Positions 9,411 through 18,581 are shown, counted from the stretch's first letter. The stretch: DNA of 64,000 bases from RGIG5681 sp034180345 (GCA_034180345.1 JAXFOQ010000001.1:1-64000); one strand, 5' to 3'. The notes: generated by a model not told the origin, from the sequence alone. Translations and numbers: made by a program.

Positions 9411-9668
9411 AATTGAATTTACTGCAAGTTGTAATCTTGATTTTTGACGCGCAACATAATTTTTATGTTTATTATGGCTTGTTACGGCAGCATCCAATAA
9501 TGAACTGCAATGATTATAAGCACTTACTGCACTTTCATAGTTTTTTGCTTCAACAGCTTTCAACACTGTTTTAATAGCTGTTTTAAGTTCACTGCGTTCA
9601 CTTAATTTGCGAGCGTGTGTTTTTAAGTTTGTTAAAGCGCGTTTCTTTTGAGATTTAATATTTGCCAT
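9402..9668 (-). CDS. rpsT: 30S ribosomal protein S20
   Basis: An 88-residue basic protein that binds 16S rRNA early in assembly of the small subunit. It begins MANIKSQKKR and has the all-helical, Lys/Arg/Ala-rich composition and length normal for bS20. I start at 9668 rather than five codons earlier because AAAGGAG lies 5 bases before this ATG and the product then starts with the usual MANIKS. It stands alone on the minus strand between two plus-strand units, as rpsT often does. Confidence 0.95.
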   Translation of the reverse strand: MANIKSQKKRALTNLKTHARKLSERSELKTAIKTVLKAVEAKNYESAVSAYNHCSSLLDAAVTSHNKHKNYVARQKSRLQLAVNSIKG

Positions 9669-9694
9669 GCGAACTCCTTTCAAATTGCCTCTAA

Positions 9695-9723
9695 ATTATA
9701 GCTAAATAAAATTAATGTTTCAA
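9695..9723 (-). promoter_or_regulatory. rpsT promoter
   Basis: On the minus strand TTGAAA (9723-9718) and TATAAT (9700-9695) are separated by exactly 17 bases, a near-consensus vegetative promoter. It lies back to back with the fmt promoter. Confidence 0.75.
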
Positions 9724-9730
9724 GGTTTTA

Positions 9731-9746
9731 TGGTATAATTTTTACT
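9731..9746 (+). promoter_or_regulatory. extended -10 promoter for a probable leaderless fmt mRNA
   Basis: TGGTATAAT (9731-9739) is an extended -10 element. Only 7 bases separate it from the ATG at 9747, and no ribosome-binding site is present. The inferred transcript starts at the initiation codon. Confidence 0.65.
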
Positions 9747-10679
9747 ATGAAAAATAAAAGAATTGTCTTTATGGGTACTCCCAACTTTTCAAAAAAAGTT
9801 TTATCAGCCCTAATCGAACATGGATATAATGTTGTTTTGGTGGTTACTCAACCTGATAAATTATTTGGTCGTAAGAGAATTTTAACTCCATCACCAGTTA
9901 AAGAACTGGCAATATCTCATAATATTGAAGTTTTTCAACCACTTAAAATTAGAAATGATTATCAACGGGTGATTGAACTTAAACCTGATATTATTATTAC
10001 CGCTGCCTATGGTCAAATTATTCCCAAGGCCTTATTGGATGCACCGATATATCATTGTGTGAATTTGCATGCCTCATTATTACCTAAGTATCGTGGTGGC
10101 GCCCCAATTCAAAGGTGTATTATTAACGGTGAAGATAAAACAGGTGTTAGCTTGATGTATATGGATGAGAAGATGGATGAGGGAGATATTTTAGCTATGG
10201 AAGAAATAACCATTGACGAAAGAGATACCTCGAGTATTTTATTTGATAAATTGGCAGACTTGGCATCGGTGATGATTGTTAAATATTTACCAGCTATTTT
10301 CAGTAATAATCTCAGTGCTGTTAGACAAGAACATGAAAAGGCTACCTATGCCTATAACTTAAAAAAAGAAGATGAACACATTAATTTTAACGAAGAAGTT
10401 AAAAAGGTATATAATCACATCCGAGGCTTATTGGATAATCCTGGTGCCTATGGTGTTATTGAAGGTAAGAAGTATAAATTTTATGATGTAGCCTATACTG
10501 ATGAAATATATACCAAACCAGGCATCTTTTATGGGCTTGTTGGTGATAAACTGATTATTGGAGCTATTAATGGCTCGATTATTGTGCATAAAATCCAACC
10601 AGAAGGCAAGGCAATCATGGAAGCTAATGCCTTCTATAATGGTTATGGAGATAAAGTGAAGGGATTAAAATTTGAATGA
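9747..10679 (+). CDS. fmt: methionyl-tRNA formyltransferase
   Basis: A 310-residue enzyme that formylates the methionine on initiator tRNA using 10-formyl-tetrahydrofolate. The N-terminal Rossmann-like domain starts RIVFMGTPNF. The folate-binding and catalytic signature NLHASLLPKYRGGAPI (106-121) contains the expected Asn and His. The C-terminal OB-like tRNA-binding domain is also present, and the length is normal for the family. It ends in TGA overlapping the ATG of the next gene by 4 bases, which shows that TGA is a true stop here. It leads a unit with an ECF S component, lepA and hemW. Confidence 0.95.
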   Translation: MKNKRIVFMGTPNFSKKVLSALIEHGYNVVLVVTQPDKLFGRKRILTPSPVKELAISHNIEVFQPLKIRNDYQRVIELKPDIIITAAYGQIIPKALLDAPIYHCVNLHASLLPKYRGGAPIQRCIINGEDKTGVSLMYMDEKMDEGDILAMEEITIDERDTSSILFDKLADLASVMIVKYLPAIFSNNLSAVRQEHEKATYAYNLKKEDEHINFNEEVKKVYNHIRGLLDNPGAYGVIEGKKYKFYDVAYTDEIYTKPGIFYGLVGDKLIIGAINGSIIVHKIQPEGKAIMEANAFYNGYGDKVKGLKFE

Positions 10680-11155
10680 ATATTAAAACAATTACTAGAA
10701 CAGGCATTTTGATTGCGATGATGTTTGTGCTTACGGCTGTAGTGTCAATACCTATGGGCTTTGGGTATATCAATCTAAGCGATGCTTTAATTATGATTTT
10801 AGGTGGTCTTGAACAAATGCTTCCTTTAACACTTATGGCAAGTATTGGAACATGTTTGGCAGACCTATATTTAGGTTATGCTAATTATGCGGTATTTACT
10901 TTTTTGGTTAAGGGTTTAGAGGCCTTGATTATCTTTGGTCTATTTAAACAAGTAAAACATAAATATGGATATATCTTTATTTACTTAATTGGCGCCTTAA
11001 CGATGCTTATCGGTTATGGTCTTGCTGATATTATTATCGCTAGTAATATTGATATGTTTATACCATCAATTATCGCCAACCTTCCACAGGCAGTATCTTG
11101 TTTGGTGATCGCCTGTGTCATCTATCCAATTATTAAAAAGGTGTATCGTTATTAA
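10676..11155 (+). CDS. ECF transporter S component (substrate-binding membrane protein)
   Basis: A 159-residue hydrophobic protein with about five or six predicted helices, starting [22 protein letters not shown]. This opening is typical of the ECF-type S components, the membrane subunits that bind a vitamin or other micronutrient and pair with the shared EcfA-EcfT energy module. No EcfA or EcfT gene is in the window. The substrate cannot be read from the sequence; riboflavin-type relatives (PF07155) look nearest by eye. It overlaps fmt by 4 bases and lepA by 1 base (TAATG), so it is translationally coupled to both. Confidence 0.75.
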   Translation: MNIKTITRTGILIAMMFVLTAVVSIPMGFGYINLSDALIMILGGLEQMLPLTLMASIGTCLADLYLGYANYAVFTFLVKGLEALIIFGLFKQVKHKYGYIFIYLIGALTMLIGYGLADIIIASNIDMFIPSIIANLPQAVSCLVIACVIYPIIKKVYRY

Positions 11156-12945
11156 TGAATCAAGATAAAATTAGAAATTTTTCAATTATTGCCCATATAG
11201 ATCATGGCAAGTCAACATTGGCTGATCGTATTTTAGAACTTACCAACACCGTTTCTAAACGCGAGATGCAGGCTCAATTATTAGATTCTTTAGAATTAGA
11301 ACGCGAACGCGGTATTACGATTAAGTTAAATACTGTGCAGCTTAAATATAAAGACTATGTATTTCATTTGATTGATACCCCAGGTCATGTTGATTTTACC
11401 TATGAGGTCAGTAGATCACTTGCAGCGTGTGATGGTGCTATTTTAGTCGTTGATGCTGCTCAGGGTGTTGAAGCCCAAACCCTTGCCAATGTTTATTTGG
11501 CACTGGATAATGATTTGGAAATTCTTCCAGTTATCAATAAAGTTGATTTATCCAACGCCGATCCCGAGCGTGTCAAACAGGAAATTGAAGATATTATTGG
11601 TTTAGATTGCAGTGATGCACCGTTAATCAGTGCTAAAAGTGGTTTAAATGTTGAGAAAGTTTTAGATGATATTATTGCTAAGTTGCCATCGCCAAAGGGT
11701 AGGGTTGACAATCCCTTACAAGCCTTGGTATTTGATTCTGTCTATGATGCTTATCGAGGAGTGGTGGTCTATCTTTGTGTGAAAGAGGGTTCGGTTAAAG
11801 TTGGCGACCGTATTTCTTTTATGGCTAGTAATCAGGTATATGAGGTTGTAGAACTTGGAGTTAAAACTCCGAAAGAAGTGAAGGTTAATCAACTTGAAGC
11901 TGGTGAAGTTGGGTATTTGTGTGCAGCGATTAAGTCCATTCAGGATGTCAATGTCGGTGATACGATAACTTTAAGTGATAGACCCTGTGATAAACCGCTT
12001 CCTGGTTATCGCAAGATGCAATCAATGGTATATTGTGGTCTATATCCAACCGATAATGCCAAGTATAATGATTTAAGAGATGCTTTAGAAAAATTGCGTT
12101 TAAATGATGCTTCTCTAACATATGAACCCGAAACATCAAAGGCCTTGGGTTTTGGCTTTCGTTTGGGCTTCTTAGGTCTATTGCATATGGATGTTATTCA
12201 AGAGCGACTTGAACGCGAATATAATTTAAATTTAATTGCTACTGCACCAAGTGTTATCTATCGAGTTCATTTAACTGATGGAAGTAGTATTGATATTGAC
12301 AATCCCAGCAAGATGCCTGATGCTACTATGGTTGATTATATTGAAGAACCCTATGTTAAGGCCAGTATTATTGTTAATAAAGATTACATTGGTCCGATTA
12401 TGGAATTATCACAATCAAAGCGTGGTAACTATGTCGATATGATTTATATTGATGAATATCGTAATCAATTGGTATATGAGATCCCATTATCAGAAATTAT
12501 CTTTGAATATTTTGATAAATTAAAATCTGTATCTAAGGGCTATGCTTCACTAGACTATGAATTAATTGGTTATCGTCGTTCTAATTTGGTGAAGATGGAT
12601 ATACTTTTAAATGGTGAGGTTGTTGATGCGCTTAGTGTGATTGTCCATCGTGATTTTGCCTATAAACGCGGACAAAGCATCACCAGTAAACTGAAGGATC
12701 TGATTCCTAAGCAACAATTTGAAATTCCAGTTCAAGCAGCAGTGGGTTCAAAGGTTATTGCCCGTACCAATATTAAATCGTTGCGTAAAAATGTACTGGC
12801 AAAATGTTATGGTGGTGATATTAGCCGTAAAAAGAAACTTTTAGAAAAACAAAAAGAAGGTAAAAAACGCATGAAGGCAGTAGGTAGTGTAGAAATACCA
12901 CAAGAGGCATTTATGTCTGTTTTATCAATGGATGATGGAGAATAA
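11155..12945 (+). CDS. lepA: elongation factor 4 (ribosome back-translocating GTPase)
   Basis: A 596-residue GTPase of the LepA/EF4 family, which acts on ribosomes under stress and in assembly. G1 is [10 protein letters not shown] (residues 13-22), G2/G3 include ERGITIK and DTPGHVDF, and G4 is NKVDL. The C-terminal LepA-specific domain with [19 protein letters not shown] is present. Length matches the family. The ATG overlaps the stop of the preceding gene by 1 base, and the gene end overlaps hemW by 14 bases, a lepA-hemW order common in Bacillota. Confidence 0.96.
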   Translation: MNQDKIRNFSIIAHIDHGKSTLADRILELTNTVSKREMQAQLLDSLELERERGITIKLNTVQLKYKDYVFHLIDTPGHVDFTYEVSRSLAACDGAILVVDAAQGVEAQTLANVYLALDNDLEILPVINKVDLSNADPERVKQEIEDIIGLDCSDAPLISAKSGLNVEKVLDDIIAKLPSPKGRVDNPLQALVFDSVYDAYRGVVVYLCVKEGSVKVGDRISFMASNQVYEVVELGVKTPKEVKVNQLEAGEVGYLCAAIKSIQDVNVGDTITLSDRPCDKPLPGYRKMQSMVYCGLYPTDNAKYNDLRDALEKLRLNDASLTYEPETSKALGFGFRLGFLGLLHMDVIQERLEREYNLNLIATAPSVIYRVHLTDGSSIDIDNPSKMPDATMVDYIEEPYVKASIIVNKDYIGPIMELSQSKRGNYVDMIYIDEYRNQLVYEIPLSEIIFEYFDKLKSVSKGYASLDYELIGYRRSNLVKMDILLNGEVVDALSVIVHRDFAYKRGQSITSKLKDLIPKQQFEIPVQAAVGSKVIARTNIKSLRKNVLAKCYGGDISRKKKLLEKQKEGKKRMKAVGSVEIPQEAFMSVLSMDDGE

Positions 12946-14014
12946 GGGACTATACATTCACATTCCTTTTTGTGCGCATATTTGTGCCTACTGTAATTTT
13001 GCCCGAGTTATTTATAATGATAATAGGGCTAGACTTTATCTTGAAGAATTAAAGAAAGAAATTGCTGATAAGGTAGATTTTAGTTGTGTTGATACCATCT
13101 ATATCGGTGGGGGTACTCCAACAGCCCTTGATGATGATTTATTAGAAGACTTGCTGGCATATATTTATCATCATAAAAGTAATTTCTTGGAATATACCAT
13201 TGAGATCAATCCTGAAACTTTAACATTATCGAAGGCTAAGTTATTAAGTAAGTACGGTGTTAATCGTTGTTCTGTTGGGGTTCAAAGTACCGATGGAAAT
13301 TTACTTAAACTGATGAATCGTAAGCATACATATAGTGATGTGATTAAGGCGATACAAATACTCAAAGACTGTGGCATAGCTAATATTTCCTGTGATTTAA
13401 TGTATTCTTTACCAACACAGACTATAACATCATTACAAAAAGATTTGAATAATATTCTAGCCCTAGGCATTAAACACCTTTCTATTTATTCCTTAACAAT
13501 TGAAAAAAATAGTATTTTTAATCGTCTTGGTTATCAACATTTAGACGAAGAAGTTGAAGCTGATATGTATGAGCTTATTGTTGAAACCCTAAAAAAATAT
13601 GGTTTTAATCAATATGAAGTAGCTAACTTTTCATTACCTAATTATGAGTCAAAACATAATTTACATTATTGGAATTATGATGATTTTTATGGTCTTGGAG
13701 TTGGTGCCAGTGGAAAAATAAACGATCAGCGTTATGAGAATACTAGGAATATCACTAAGTATTTGAAGGGTGATTATTGTGATGACACCATAGAATTAAG
13801 TGATGGAGATTTGATGTTTGAAAATATCATGATGAGTTTTAGAACGATGTTTGGTTTAGATCTGTTAAAATTCAAGCAGCGTTATCATCGGTCATTTTTT
13901 GATGTTTATAATCAAGCTTATCAAAAGAATATTAATTATTTTAAACTAGAGAATAATCACTTAATTTGTATTGAACGCAACATTTTAAATACCATTCTTA
14001 CTGATTTTTTATAA
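12932..14014 (+). CDS. hemW: radical SAM heme chaperone HemW-like protein
   Basis: A 360-residue radical SAM enzyme related to oxygen-independent coproporphyrinogen oxidase. The cluster-binding CxxxCxxC is CAHICAYC (Cys14, 18, 21), followed by [10 protein letters not shown] for SAM binding and a HemN-type C-terminal domain. The one-codon shorter ATG at 12935 is an alternative start. The HemW family transfers heme to target proteins and lacks the coproporphyrinogen oxidase residues. No heme synthesis gene is nearby, which fits that role or a residual one. The first gene of the overlap is lepA. Confidence 0.9.
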   Translation: MMENKGLYIHIPFCAHICAYCNFARVIYNDNRARLYLEELKKEIADKVDFSCVDTIYIGGGTPTALDDDLLEDLLAYIYHHKSNFLEYTIEINPETLTLSKAKLLSKYGVNRCSVGVQSTDGNLLKLMNRKHTYSDVIKAIQILKDCGIANISCDLMYSLPTQTITSLQKDLNNILALGIKHLSIYSLTIEKNSIFNRLGYQHLDEEVEADMYELIVETLKKYGFNQYEVANFSLPNYESKHNLHYWNYDDFYGLGVGASGKINDQRYENTRNITKYLKGDYCDDTIELSDGDLMFENIMMSFRTMFGLDLLKFKQRYHRSFFDVYNQAYQKNINYFKLENNHLICIERNILNTILTDFL

Positions 14015-14015
14015 T

Positions 14016-14044
14016 TTGCAATATTCACTGGCATATGTTAATAT
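14016..14044 (+). promoter_or_regulatory. rpsO promoter
   Basis: TTGCAA (14016-14021), 17-base spacer, TAATAT (14039-14044). This leaves an untranslated leader of about 68 bases before rpsO. Confidence 0.65.
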
Positions 14045-14050
14045 GAATGA

Positions 14051-14110
14051 GCTTTTAACTAGGTTTTAGGAATTTCCGACCTTAGACTTGGTTAATGGAT
14101 TATAAATAGG
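14051..14110 (+). promoter_or_regulatory. rpsO leader, possible S15 autoregulatory RNA
   Basis: The leader between the promoter and the ribosome-binding site can pair with itself: CTTTTAACTAGG with a downstream CTTGGTTAATGG-like stretch, and TAGG...CCTTAG around GAATTTCCG. S15 represses its own mRNA through leader structures in several bacteria. The folding here is inferred by eye. Confidence 0.35.
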
Positions 14111-14119
14111 AGGAAACAT

Positions 14120-14386
14120 ATGCTAACAAAGGCAGAAAAACAAACAATCATCAAAGATTACGCTCGTTTTGAGGGTGATACTGGTTCAATTGAAGTTCAA
14201 GTTGCTGTATTAACTGCAACTATCAATCGTTTAACTAAACACTTAAAAGAACATAAGAAAGACTTTCACTCTGCACGCGGTTTAATGAAGATGGTTGGTA
14301 AGCGTAAAAATTTCTTAAGATATTTAAAAGAAAATGATGTAAATCGTTATCGTGAATTGGTTAAGCGTTTAGGTTTAAGAAAATAA
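14120..14386 (+). CDS. rpsO: 30S ribosomal protein S15
   Basis: An 88-residue primary 16S rRNA-binding protein of the small subunit, of standard length. It contains the typical [14 protein letters not shown] opening and the [25 protein letters not shown] core. AGGAGG lies 5 bases upstream of the ATG. It is monocistronic here, between its own promoter and a strong terminator, and is not followed by pnp as in many genomes. Confidence 0.97.
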   Translation: MLTKAEKQTIIKDYARFEGDTGSIEVQVAVLTATINRLTKHLKEHKKDFHSARGLMKMVGKRKNFLRYLKENDVNRYRELVKRLGLRK

Positions 14387-14391
14387 TTTTT

Positions 14392-14420
14392 AAAAGGCTT
14401 CAAAATGAAGCCTTTTGTTT
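14392..14420 (+). terminator. rpsO terminator
   Basis: AAAAGGCTTC (14392-14401) and GAAGCCTTTT (14407-14416) form a 10-bp stem with loop AAAAT, followed by GTTTT. Confidence 0.85.
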
Positions 14421-14441
14421 TACTGTTTTTTAAAATAAGGT

Positions 14442-14471
14442 TTGAAAACACTTACATATTTTAGTTATAAT
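14442..14471 (+). promoter_or_regulatory. promoter of the C69 peptidase gene
   Basis: TTGAAA (14442-14447), 18-base spacer, TATAAT (14466-14471), followed by AGGAGGA and the ATG at 14490. Confidence 0.65.
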
Positions 14472-14489
14472 GTATATAGGAGGAAGAAA

Positions 14490-16688
14490 ATGAAAAAACA
14501 CATAAGTAAAATAACAAGTACTTTATTGACATTGTTGATTATCTTTGCGATGGCAATTCCTGCAAGTGCTTGTACTGGTGTCATCGTTGGTAAAGATTTA
14601 ACTACCGATGGCAGTGCGATATTCGGTCGTACCGAAGATCTTGAAGTAAATCATAATAAAGTTTACAAGATTAATGAGGCTGGTAAATATAAATCAGGTA
14701 CTACCTTTGTAGATGCTGATAATGGTTATGAATATCAATTTACCAAAGATTCTTATCGCTACACATCTGTTAGCGATACTACACCTGAGTATGGTGAATT
14801 TGATGAGGCGGGCTTTAATGAAAAGGGCTTAGTTGTTGATATGACTGTATCTGCAACATGCCGTGATGAAATTAAGGCTGTTGACGATTACACTGAACCA
14901 GGTCTAGCTGAATCAAGTATGCCAACTATTATTCTTTCAGAAGCTGATAGTGCAGTTAATGCGATTAAATTATTGGCTGAACTTATCGAAACAAAGGGTG
15001 CTGCTGAGGGCAATGGCTTAGTGGTGGCTGATAAGAAAGAAATTTGGTATATGGAAATTTATTCAGGTCATCAATTTGTGGCAATGAAATATCCTGATGA
15101 TAAATTTTCAGTATTCCCAAACACCTTTTGGTTAAATGAAGTAACCTTGGATGAGGGTGAAGAAAAAAATAATTACATGGTTAGTAAAGATGAAAAATTC
15201 ATTTATTCTAAGGGTATTTTTAAGGTAGCTAAAGATGCTAAAACCTTTGTTGGTGATGAATCAACAAGAAAAATTGACCTATATAAATCTTATGCTAATC
15301 CAACCTTAAGTGATGGTAATCGTTCTCGTGCCTTTTCAGGTATCAAACATTTGAATCCAAATTCAACTGTTAAAATTACTGATGAACTTTATGAGTTCTT
15401 ACAAGATGCTCCGAAAAAGAGTATCAGTCTTGAACAGGTGATGTCTTTTACTAGAAATCGTCTTGAAAATATTTCTGTTGAAGCTAATGATATTGGAGGC
15501 AAGAGCAGTCAGTATCCAATTGGAAACCGTAACACTATGGAAGCACATATCTTCCAAATGATTCCCGGTTTAGATGCCTTGACCCCTGCGATTATGTGGC
15601 AGGCTTTAGGAACACCATTAGCAAGCCCATATGTACCTTACTATGCAAATCAAACTGATGTTATTGCAGCAGCAGCTAATGAAACTAATGAATTTAACGA
15701 AAATTCTGTTTATTGGTTGGCTATGGATATTTTACATATGGTTGAATATAATCGTGAAGCTTTAATGCCGCTTGTTAATGAAAAGCGCGATGCTATTGAA
15801 AAAGAACTTATTGAAGCAGCAATTAAAACAACTCCAAGCGCTAAAGATGCAACAGCCAATAATAATGAGCTAGCAACTAAAGCCTATAAAATGTTAAAGG
15901 CTTTAAGAAATGAATTACTACCTCATTATAAAGAATTATTAGATACTAATGAATATGTAGTTCCATACAGAATCACAAGAAAAACTCCTGAATTTGATGG
16001 ATCGTTATTGAGTGTTGATGCTGGAACCAGTGATAAAAAATTACAATTAGCCATTGTTAAAAATTCAAAAAAACCAGGTTCAGGTTCAATATTTGTAACT
16101 GATTACTATGGTGATAAGGCTGAATTGAAAAAACCAGTAGAAATAATTATTCCTAAATCAGCATTTACTGGAGAAATATTCTTTACTGCAAACGGTGAAG
16201 AGGTTAAATATGTTGAAGAGGCTAATAGCATCAAGATTGTTACTTTAGCAAATTCAATCGCATTTAATTTGAAAGCAGAACATAAATTTATCAAGAATGA
16301 AAATGGTTCAGTGAATGTCGATACTAAAGATGGTTATGAAGTTGGTATTGATGCTGATATTGACAACTTCATCAATGTTAAATTAGATGGTAAGCTTGTA
16401 GCTCCTGAGAATTATACTAAAAAAGCAGGTTCATTGTATGTTACATTCAAACCTGAATTTATTAATACTTTAGCAGTTAAAACTCATAAATTAGAATTTT
16501 TATTTAAAGATGGGCTTGCAGCTACTAATGTAACAATTAAGGCAAAAACCACAATTGAAAAACCAAATACTGATACTAAGACACTACCAAACGCTGGTAT
16601 TGATACTATTAGTTTATATAATTTAGTTGGTGGTACATTGATTGTTGGTGCTGCTTACTTAATGAGAAAAAATAAAAAAGAAAATTAA
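14490..16688 (+). CDS. secreted C69 family dipeptidase with LPNAG wall-sorting tail
   Basis: A 732-residue exported peptidase of the C69 (PepD-type) N-terminal nucleophile family. A signal peptide (1-27, hydrophobic 10-25) ends ASA, so cleavage would expose Cys28 of CTGVIVGKDLTTDGS, the family's catalytic Cys. The peptidase domain covers about 28-510 and is followed by about 180 residues of unassigned, possibly beta-rich spacer. The C-terminus is LPNAG (699-703), a hydrophobic helix and RKNKKEN, the layout of a sortase substrate with Ala in place of the usual Thr. I start at 14490 because AGGAGGAAGAAA precedes it and the signal peptide then begins correctly. It is inferred to digest dipeptides at the cell surface. 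Confidence 0.88.
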   Translation: MKKHISKITSTLLTLLIIFAMAIPASACTGVIVGKDLTTDGSAIFGRTEDLEVNHNKVYKINEAGKYKSGTTFVDADNGYEYQFTKDSYRYTSVSDTTPEYGEFDEAGFNEKGLVVDMTVSATCRDEIKAVDDYTEPGLAESSMPTIILSEADSAVNAIKLLAELIETKGAAEGNGLVVADKKEIWYMEIYSGHQFVAMKYPDDKFSVFPNTFWLNEVTLDEGEEKNNYMVSKDEKFIYSKGIFKVAKDAKTFVGDESTRKIDLYKSYANPTLSDGNRSRAFSGIKHLNPNSTVKITDELYEFLQDAPKKSISLEQVMSFTRNRLENISVEANDIGGKSSQYPIGNRNTMEAHIFQMIPGLDALTPAIMWQALGTPLASPYVPYYANQTDVIAAAANETNEFNENSVYWLAMDILHMVEYNREALMPLVNEKRDAIEKELIEAAIKTTPSAKDATANNNELATKAYKMLKALRNELLPHYKELLDTNEYVVPYRITRKTPEFDGSLLSVDAGTSDKKLQLAIVKNSKKPGSGSIFVTDYYGDKAELKKPVEIIIPKSAFTGEIFFTANGEEVKYVEEANSIKIVTLANSIAFNLKAEHKFIKNENGSVNVDTKDGYEVGIDADIDNFINVKLDGKLVAPENYTKKAGSLYVTFKPEFINTLAVKTHKLEFLFKDGLAATNVTIKAKTTIEKPNTDTKTLPNAGIDTISLYNLVGGTLIVGAAYLMRKNKKEN

Positions 16689-16712
16689 TTAATTATTAAT
16701 TAAAAACACATT

Positions 16713-16746
16713 AAAAGGATTGAATATAAAAGTTCGATCCTTTTTT
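16713..16746 (+). terminator. terminator of the C69 peptidase gene
   Basis: AAAAGGATTGAA (16713-16724) pairs with TTCGATCCTTTT (16733-16744) with a small mismatch, followed by a T run. Confidence 0.8.
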
Positions 16747-16747
16747 G

Positions 16748-16777
16748 TTGACAAGTATCCTTTAAATAAAATAAAAT
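16748..16777 (+). promoter_or_regulatory. promoter of yceD-rpmF
   Basis: Consensus TTGACA (16748-16753), 18-base spacer, TAAAAT (16772-16777). The -35 touches the T-run of the preceding terminator. The leader to the ATG at 16799 would be only about 15 bases. Confidence 0.65.
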
Positions 16778-16798
16778 ATTAAAGCATTTAGGGTAATT

Positions 16799-17290
16799 AT
16801 GATTATAAAAAGAAGTGAATTGATTAAATTAAAACATCAACATTTAAGTCCAGAAATAATCTTCAGTCAAGATGATATTAAGGATGTATATCTAAGAAGG
16901 ATTGAAGATTTAAAAATTGATATTTATATCGATGAAGATGCTAGTGATATGATGTATTTACACTGTGTTATCAGTGGAGTAATGGTGTGTCCTTGTGCTA
17001 TTACATCGGTTGATGTAGATCTTCCATTTTCTATTGATGAAAATGTCTATATCGATGAACATTATGAAGATAGTTATCAATTTGATCAAGAACTTAATTT
17101 GAAGGCTTTAATTTATGAAATTATCGCAAAAGAAATACCTATAAAGGTTGTAAAAAGTGGCAAAATAGATTATCCTATAGGGGATGGCTGGAAAGTCATG
17201 AGTGAAACTGAGTTCAGAAATGAACAACAAAATCAGTTAGATCCCCGTTGGGCGAAACTTAAAGAATATCAAAGTAATGAGGAGGAATAA
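16799..17290 (+). CDS. yceD: YceD family protein (DUF177), rRNA-linked
   Basis: A 163-residue acidic protein of the YceD/DUF177 family. The family lies directly upstream of rpmF across bacteria and has been linked to 23S rRNA accumulation; its mechanism is not settled. The mid-protein [18 protein letters not shown] region is the family core, containing two Cys. The end ([11 protein letters not shown]) is also typical. There are 2 bases between its stop and the rpmF start, with the rpmF ribosome-binding site GAGGAGG inside its last codons, so the two are coupled. Its own ribosome-binding site is weak (TAGGG). Confidence 0.88.
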   Translation: MIIKRSELIKLKHQHLSPEIIFSQDDIKDVYLRRIEDLKIDIYIDEDASDMMYLHCVISGVMVCPCAITSVDVDLPFSIDENVYIDEHYEDSYQFDQELNLKALIYEIIAKEIPIKVVKSGKIDYPIGDGWKVMSETEFRNEQQNQLDPRWAKLKEYQSNEEE

Positions 17291-17292
17291 AC

Positions 17293-17439
17293 ATGGCTGT
17301 TCAACAAAGACGCAATTCTAAAACACGCAAGGCAAAAAGAAGAACACATTATAAATTAACAGCTCCAACAATGGTTAAATTACCTGATGGACGCTATAAA
17401 TTATCTCACCGTGCGTGCTATACTGAAGCAAAGGCTTAG
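17293..17439 (+). CDS. rpmF: 50S ribosomal protein L32
   Basis: A 48-residue protein, short for automated gene calling. It reads [17 protein letters not shown] and ends YTEAKA. This is the classic bL32 opening with a basic N-terminal tail, then [10 protein letters not shown]. It has a single Cys, so the zinc ribbon seen in some L32 proteins is absent. Length is slightly below the usual 56-60 residues. GAGGAGG lies 6 bases before the ATG. It is the second gene of the yceD-rpmF unit and is followed by a terminator. Confidence 0.93.
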   Translation: MAVQQRRNSKTRKAKRRTHYKLTAPTMVKLPDGRYKLSHRACYTEAKA

Positions 17440-17448
17440 TTATTAATT

Positions 17449-17477
17449 AAAGCAGTTTAGGCTGCTTTTTGTTTTGT
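17449..17477 (+). terminator. rpmF terminator
   Basis: AAGCAG (17450-17455) pairs with CTGCTT (17462-17467), followed by TTTGTTTTG. Confidence 0.75.
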
Positions 17478-17549
17478 TTAATAGATGGGGCGCTTGCTTT
17501 AACTATAAAAATATGTTTTTTTAATATAAAGAAAGGCAGGAGTATGATT

Positions 17550-17931
17550 ATGTTAAAAAACATCAATAAACAAAGCATCATAAATTTAATTGTTCGAATA
17601 ATACCCCCTATTTACTTTAGTGTTTGTATGGTCTGGTATTGCTGAAGTGAAACAATATTCAGGACTGGTTTATGTGCTTAGGAATGAATTAACTAGTGTT
17701 ATTGGTTTAATAATTATTTTTGGAGAATTATTATGTAATTTAAAGTGGAAATATAAATTCTTTATTAATTTATTTGGTAATATAATTTTTTGGTTGCCAC
17801 TATTTTACGGAGCATTTAAACAAACAAATAATATAAATAATGTAACTGCAATGTGGTATATCAGTATTGTCTTTGTGGATATTAGTTGTATTTTACAACT
17901 TGGGATTGTTTATAAAAATAAATACAAATAA
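17550..17931 (+). pseudogene. frameshifted small membrane protein gene
   Basis: A ribosome-binding site (GGCAGGAG) leads to an ATG at 17550 and an open frame that stops after 31 codons. The longer downstream frame (starting GTG 17620) has no ribosome-binding site. Joining them by removing one C from the run CCCCC at 17604-17608 gives a continuous product of about 126 residues (MLKNINKQSIINLIVRIIPL then FTLVFVWSG and onward) with four plausible membrane helices. The gene is therefore either disrupted by a 1-base insertion, read by slippage, or affected by a sequencing error. No family is recognised. Confidence 0.7.
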
Positions 17932-17978
17932 AATCTAATTTTTAATATAAATAAATATTATCGTAATTTAATAAAATG

Positions 17979-18003
17979 ACAAATCATTTGGATTTGTTTT
18001 TTT
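17979..18003 (+). terminator. terminator before mraZ
   Basis: ACAAATC (17979-17985) and GATTTGT (17991-17997) with loop ATTTG, followed by a run of eight T. The 17932-18072 stretch otherwise shows no gene. Confidence 0.75.
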
Positions 18004-18072
18004 ATTATGAAAAATATTGGATAAATTTGGTAGTTATCATGGAAATCTTAAGATTCTTTTATATAAATGGTG

Positions 18073-18101
18073 TTTACATTTTTATCAATATTATATAGAA
18101 T
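18073..18101 (+). promoter_or_regulatory. mraZ promoter
   Basis: TTTACA (18073-18078), 17-base spacer, TAGAAT (18096-18101). Expected transcription start is near 18108, within the MraZ boxes. Confidence 0.65.
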
Positions 18102-18149
18102 AGTGGTAGAAAGTGGTAAATTATATCAATATTGTGGAGGAAAGTGGTA
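18102..18149 (+). promoter_or_regulatory. MraZ operator, four phased GTGG boxes
   Basis: GTGG occurs at 18103, 18113, 18134 and 18144, spaced 10, 21 and 10 bases, which places all four on one face of the helix. The second and fourth sit in the same AAAGTGGTAA context. MraZ is known to bind direct repeats ahead of its own gene (TGGGA-type in Escherichia coli, AAAGTG-type in Mycoplasma). The boxes cover the predicted transcript start and the ribosome-binding site, fitting autorepression. The binding protein is inferred from the adjacent gene. Confidence 0.7.
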
Positions 18150-18581
18150 ATGTTTATAGGTGAATACCATCATAGCATGGATGCTAAAAACCGAATAATC
18201 ATTCCTAGTAAATTCAGAGAAGAACTTACTAATACTTTTATTTTGACTCGTGGTGTTGATAAATGTATAAGTATTTATACTAAAGAACACTTTGAAAAAA
18301 TTGTTGAAAATCTTAGAAGATTGCCTGAATATTCTAAAAAAAACCGTGCTTATAAACAAATGATTTTATCTAGCTCAATTAATGTTGAAACGGATAGTAT
18401 GGGTAGGATTCAAATACCACAATTCCTAAAAACTATTCTTCCTGAAAAAGAATGCACATTTGTGGGCATTGATGATCATATTGAAATTTGGAGTAGTACT
18501 GTTTGGGAAAAACATTACAACGATATTATTGAAAATATTGAAGATATATCTGAAGAAATTGGTGAGCATTTTAATTCATGA
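18150..18581 (+). CDS. mraZ: transcriptional regulator MraZ
   Basis: A 143-residue AbrB-like protein with two SpoVT/MraZ repeats: GEYHHSMDAKNRIIIPSKFR near the N-terminus and the second near residues 75-110 (VETDSMGRIQIPQFL). In other bacteria it forms a ring and controls the division and cell-wall cluster, including its own gene. I start at 18150 and not at the upstream in-frame GTG (18132), because the protein then starts MFIGEYHHS as in the family and GGAGGAAA precedes it. The operator boxes lie directly upstream. The gene overlaps rsmH by 4 bases. Confidence 0.95.
   Translation: MFIGEYHHSMDAKNRIIIPSKFREELTNTFILTRGVDKCISIYTKEHFEKIVENLRRLPEYSKKNRAYKQMILSSSINVETDSMGRIQIPQFLKTILPEKECTFVGIDDHIEIWSSTVWEKHYNDIIENIEDISEEIGEHFNS

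Noticed and set aside
7671..10679. Mycoplasma-type code with TGA as tryptophan
   Set aside because: TGA ends the yesN-type gene (7671-7673) and fmt (10677-10679) at positions matching family lengths, and Trp is encoded by TGG throughout.
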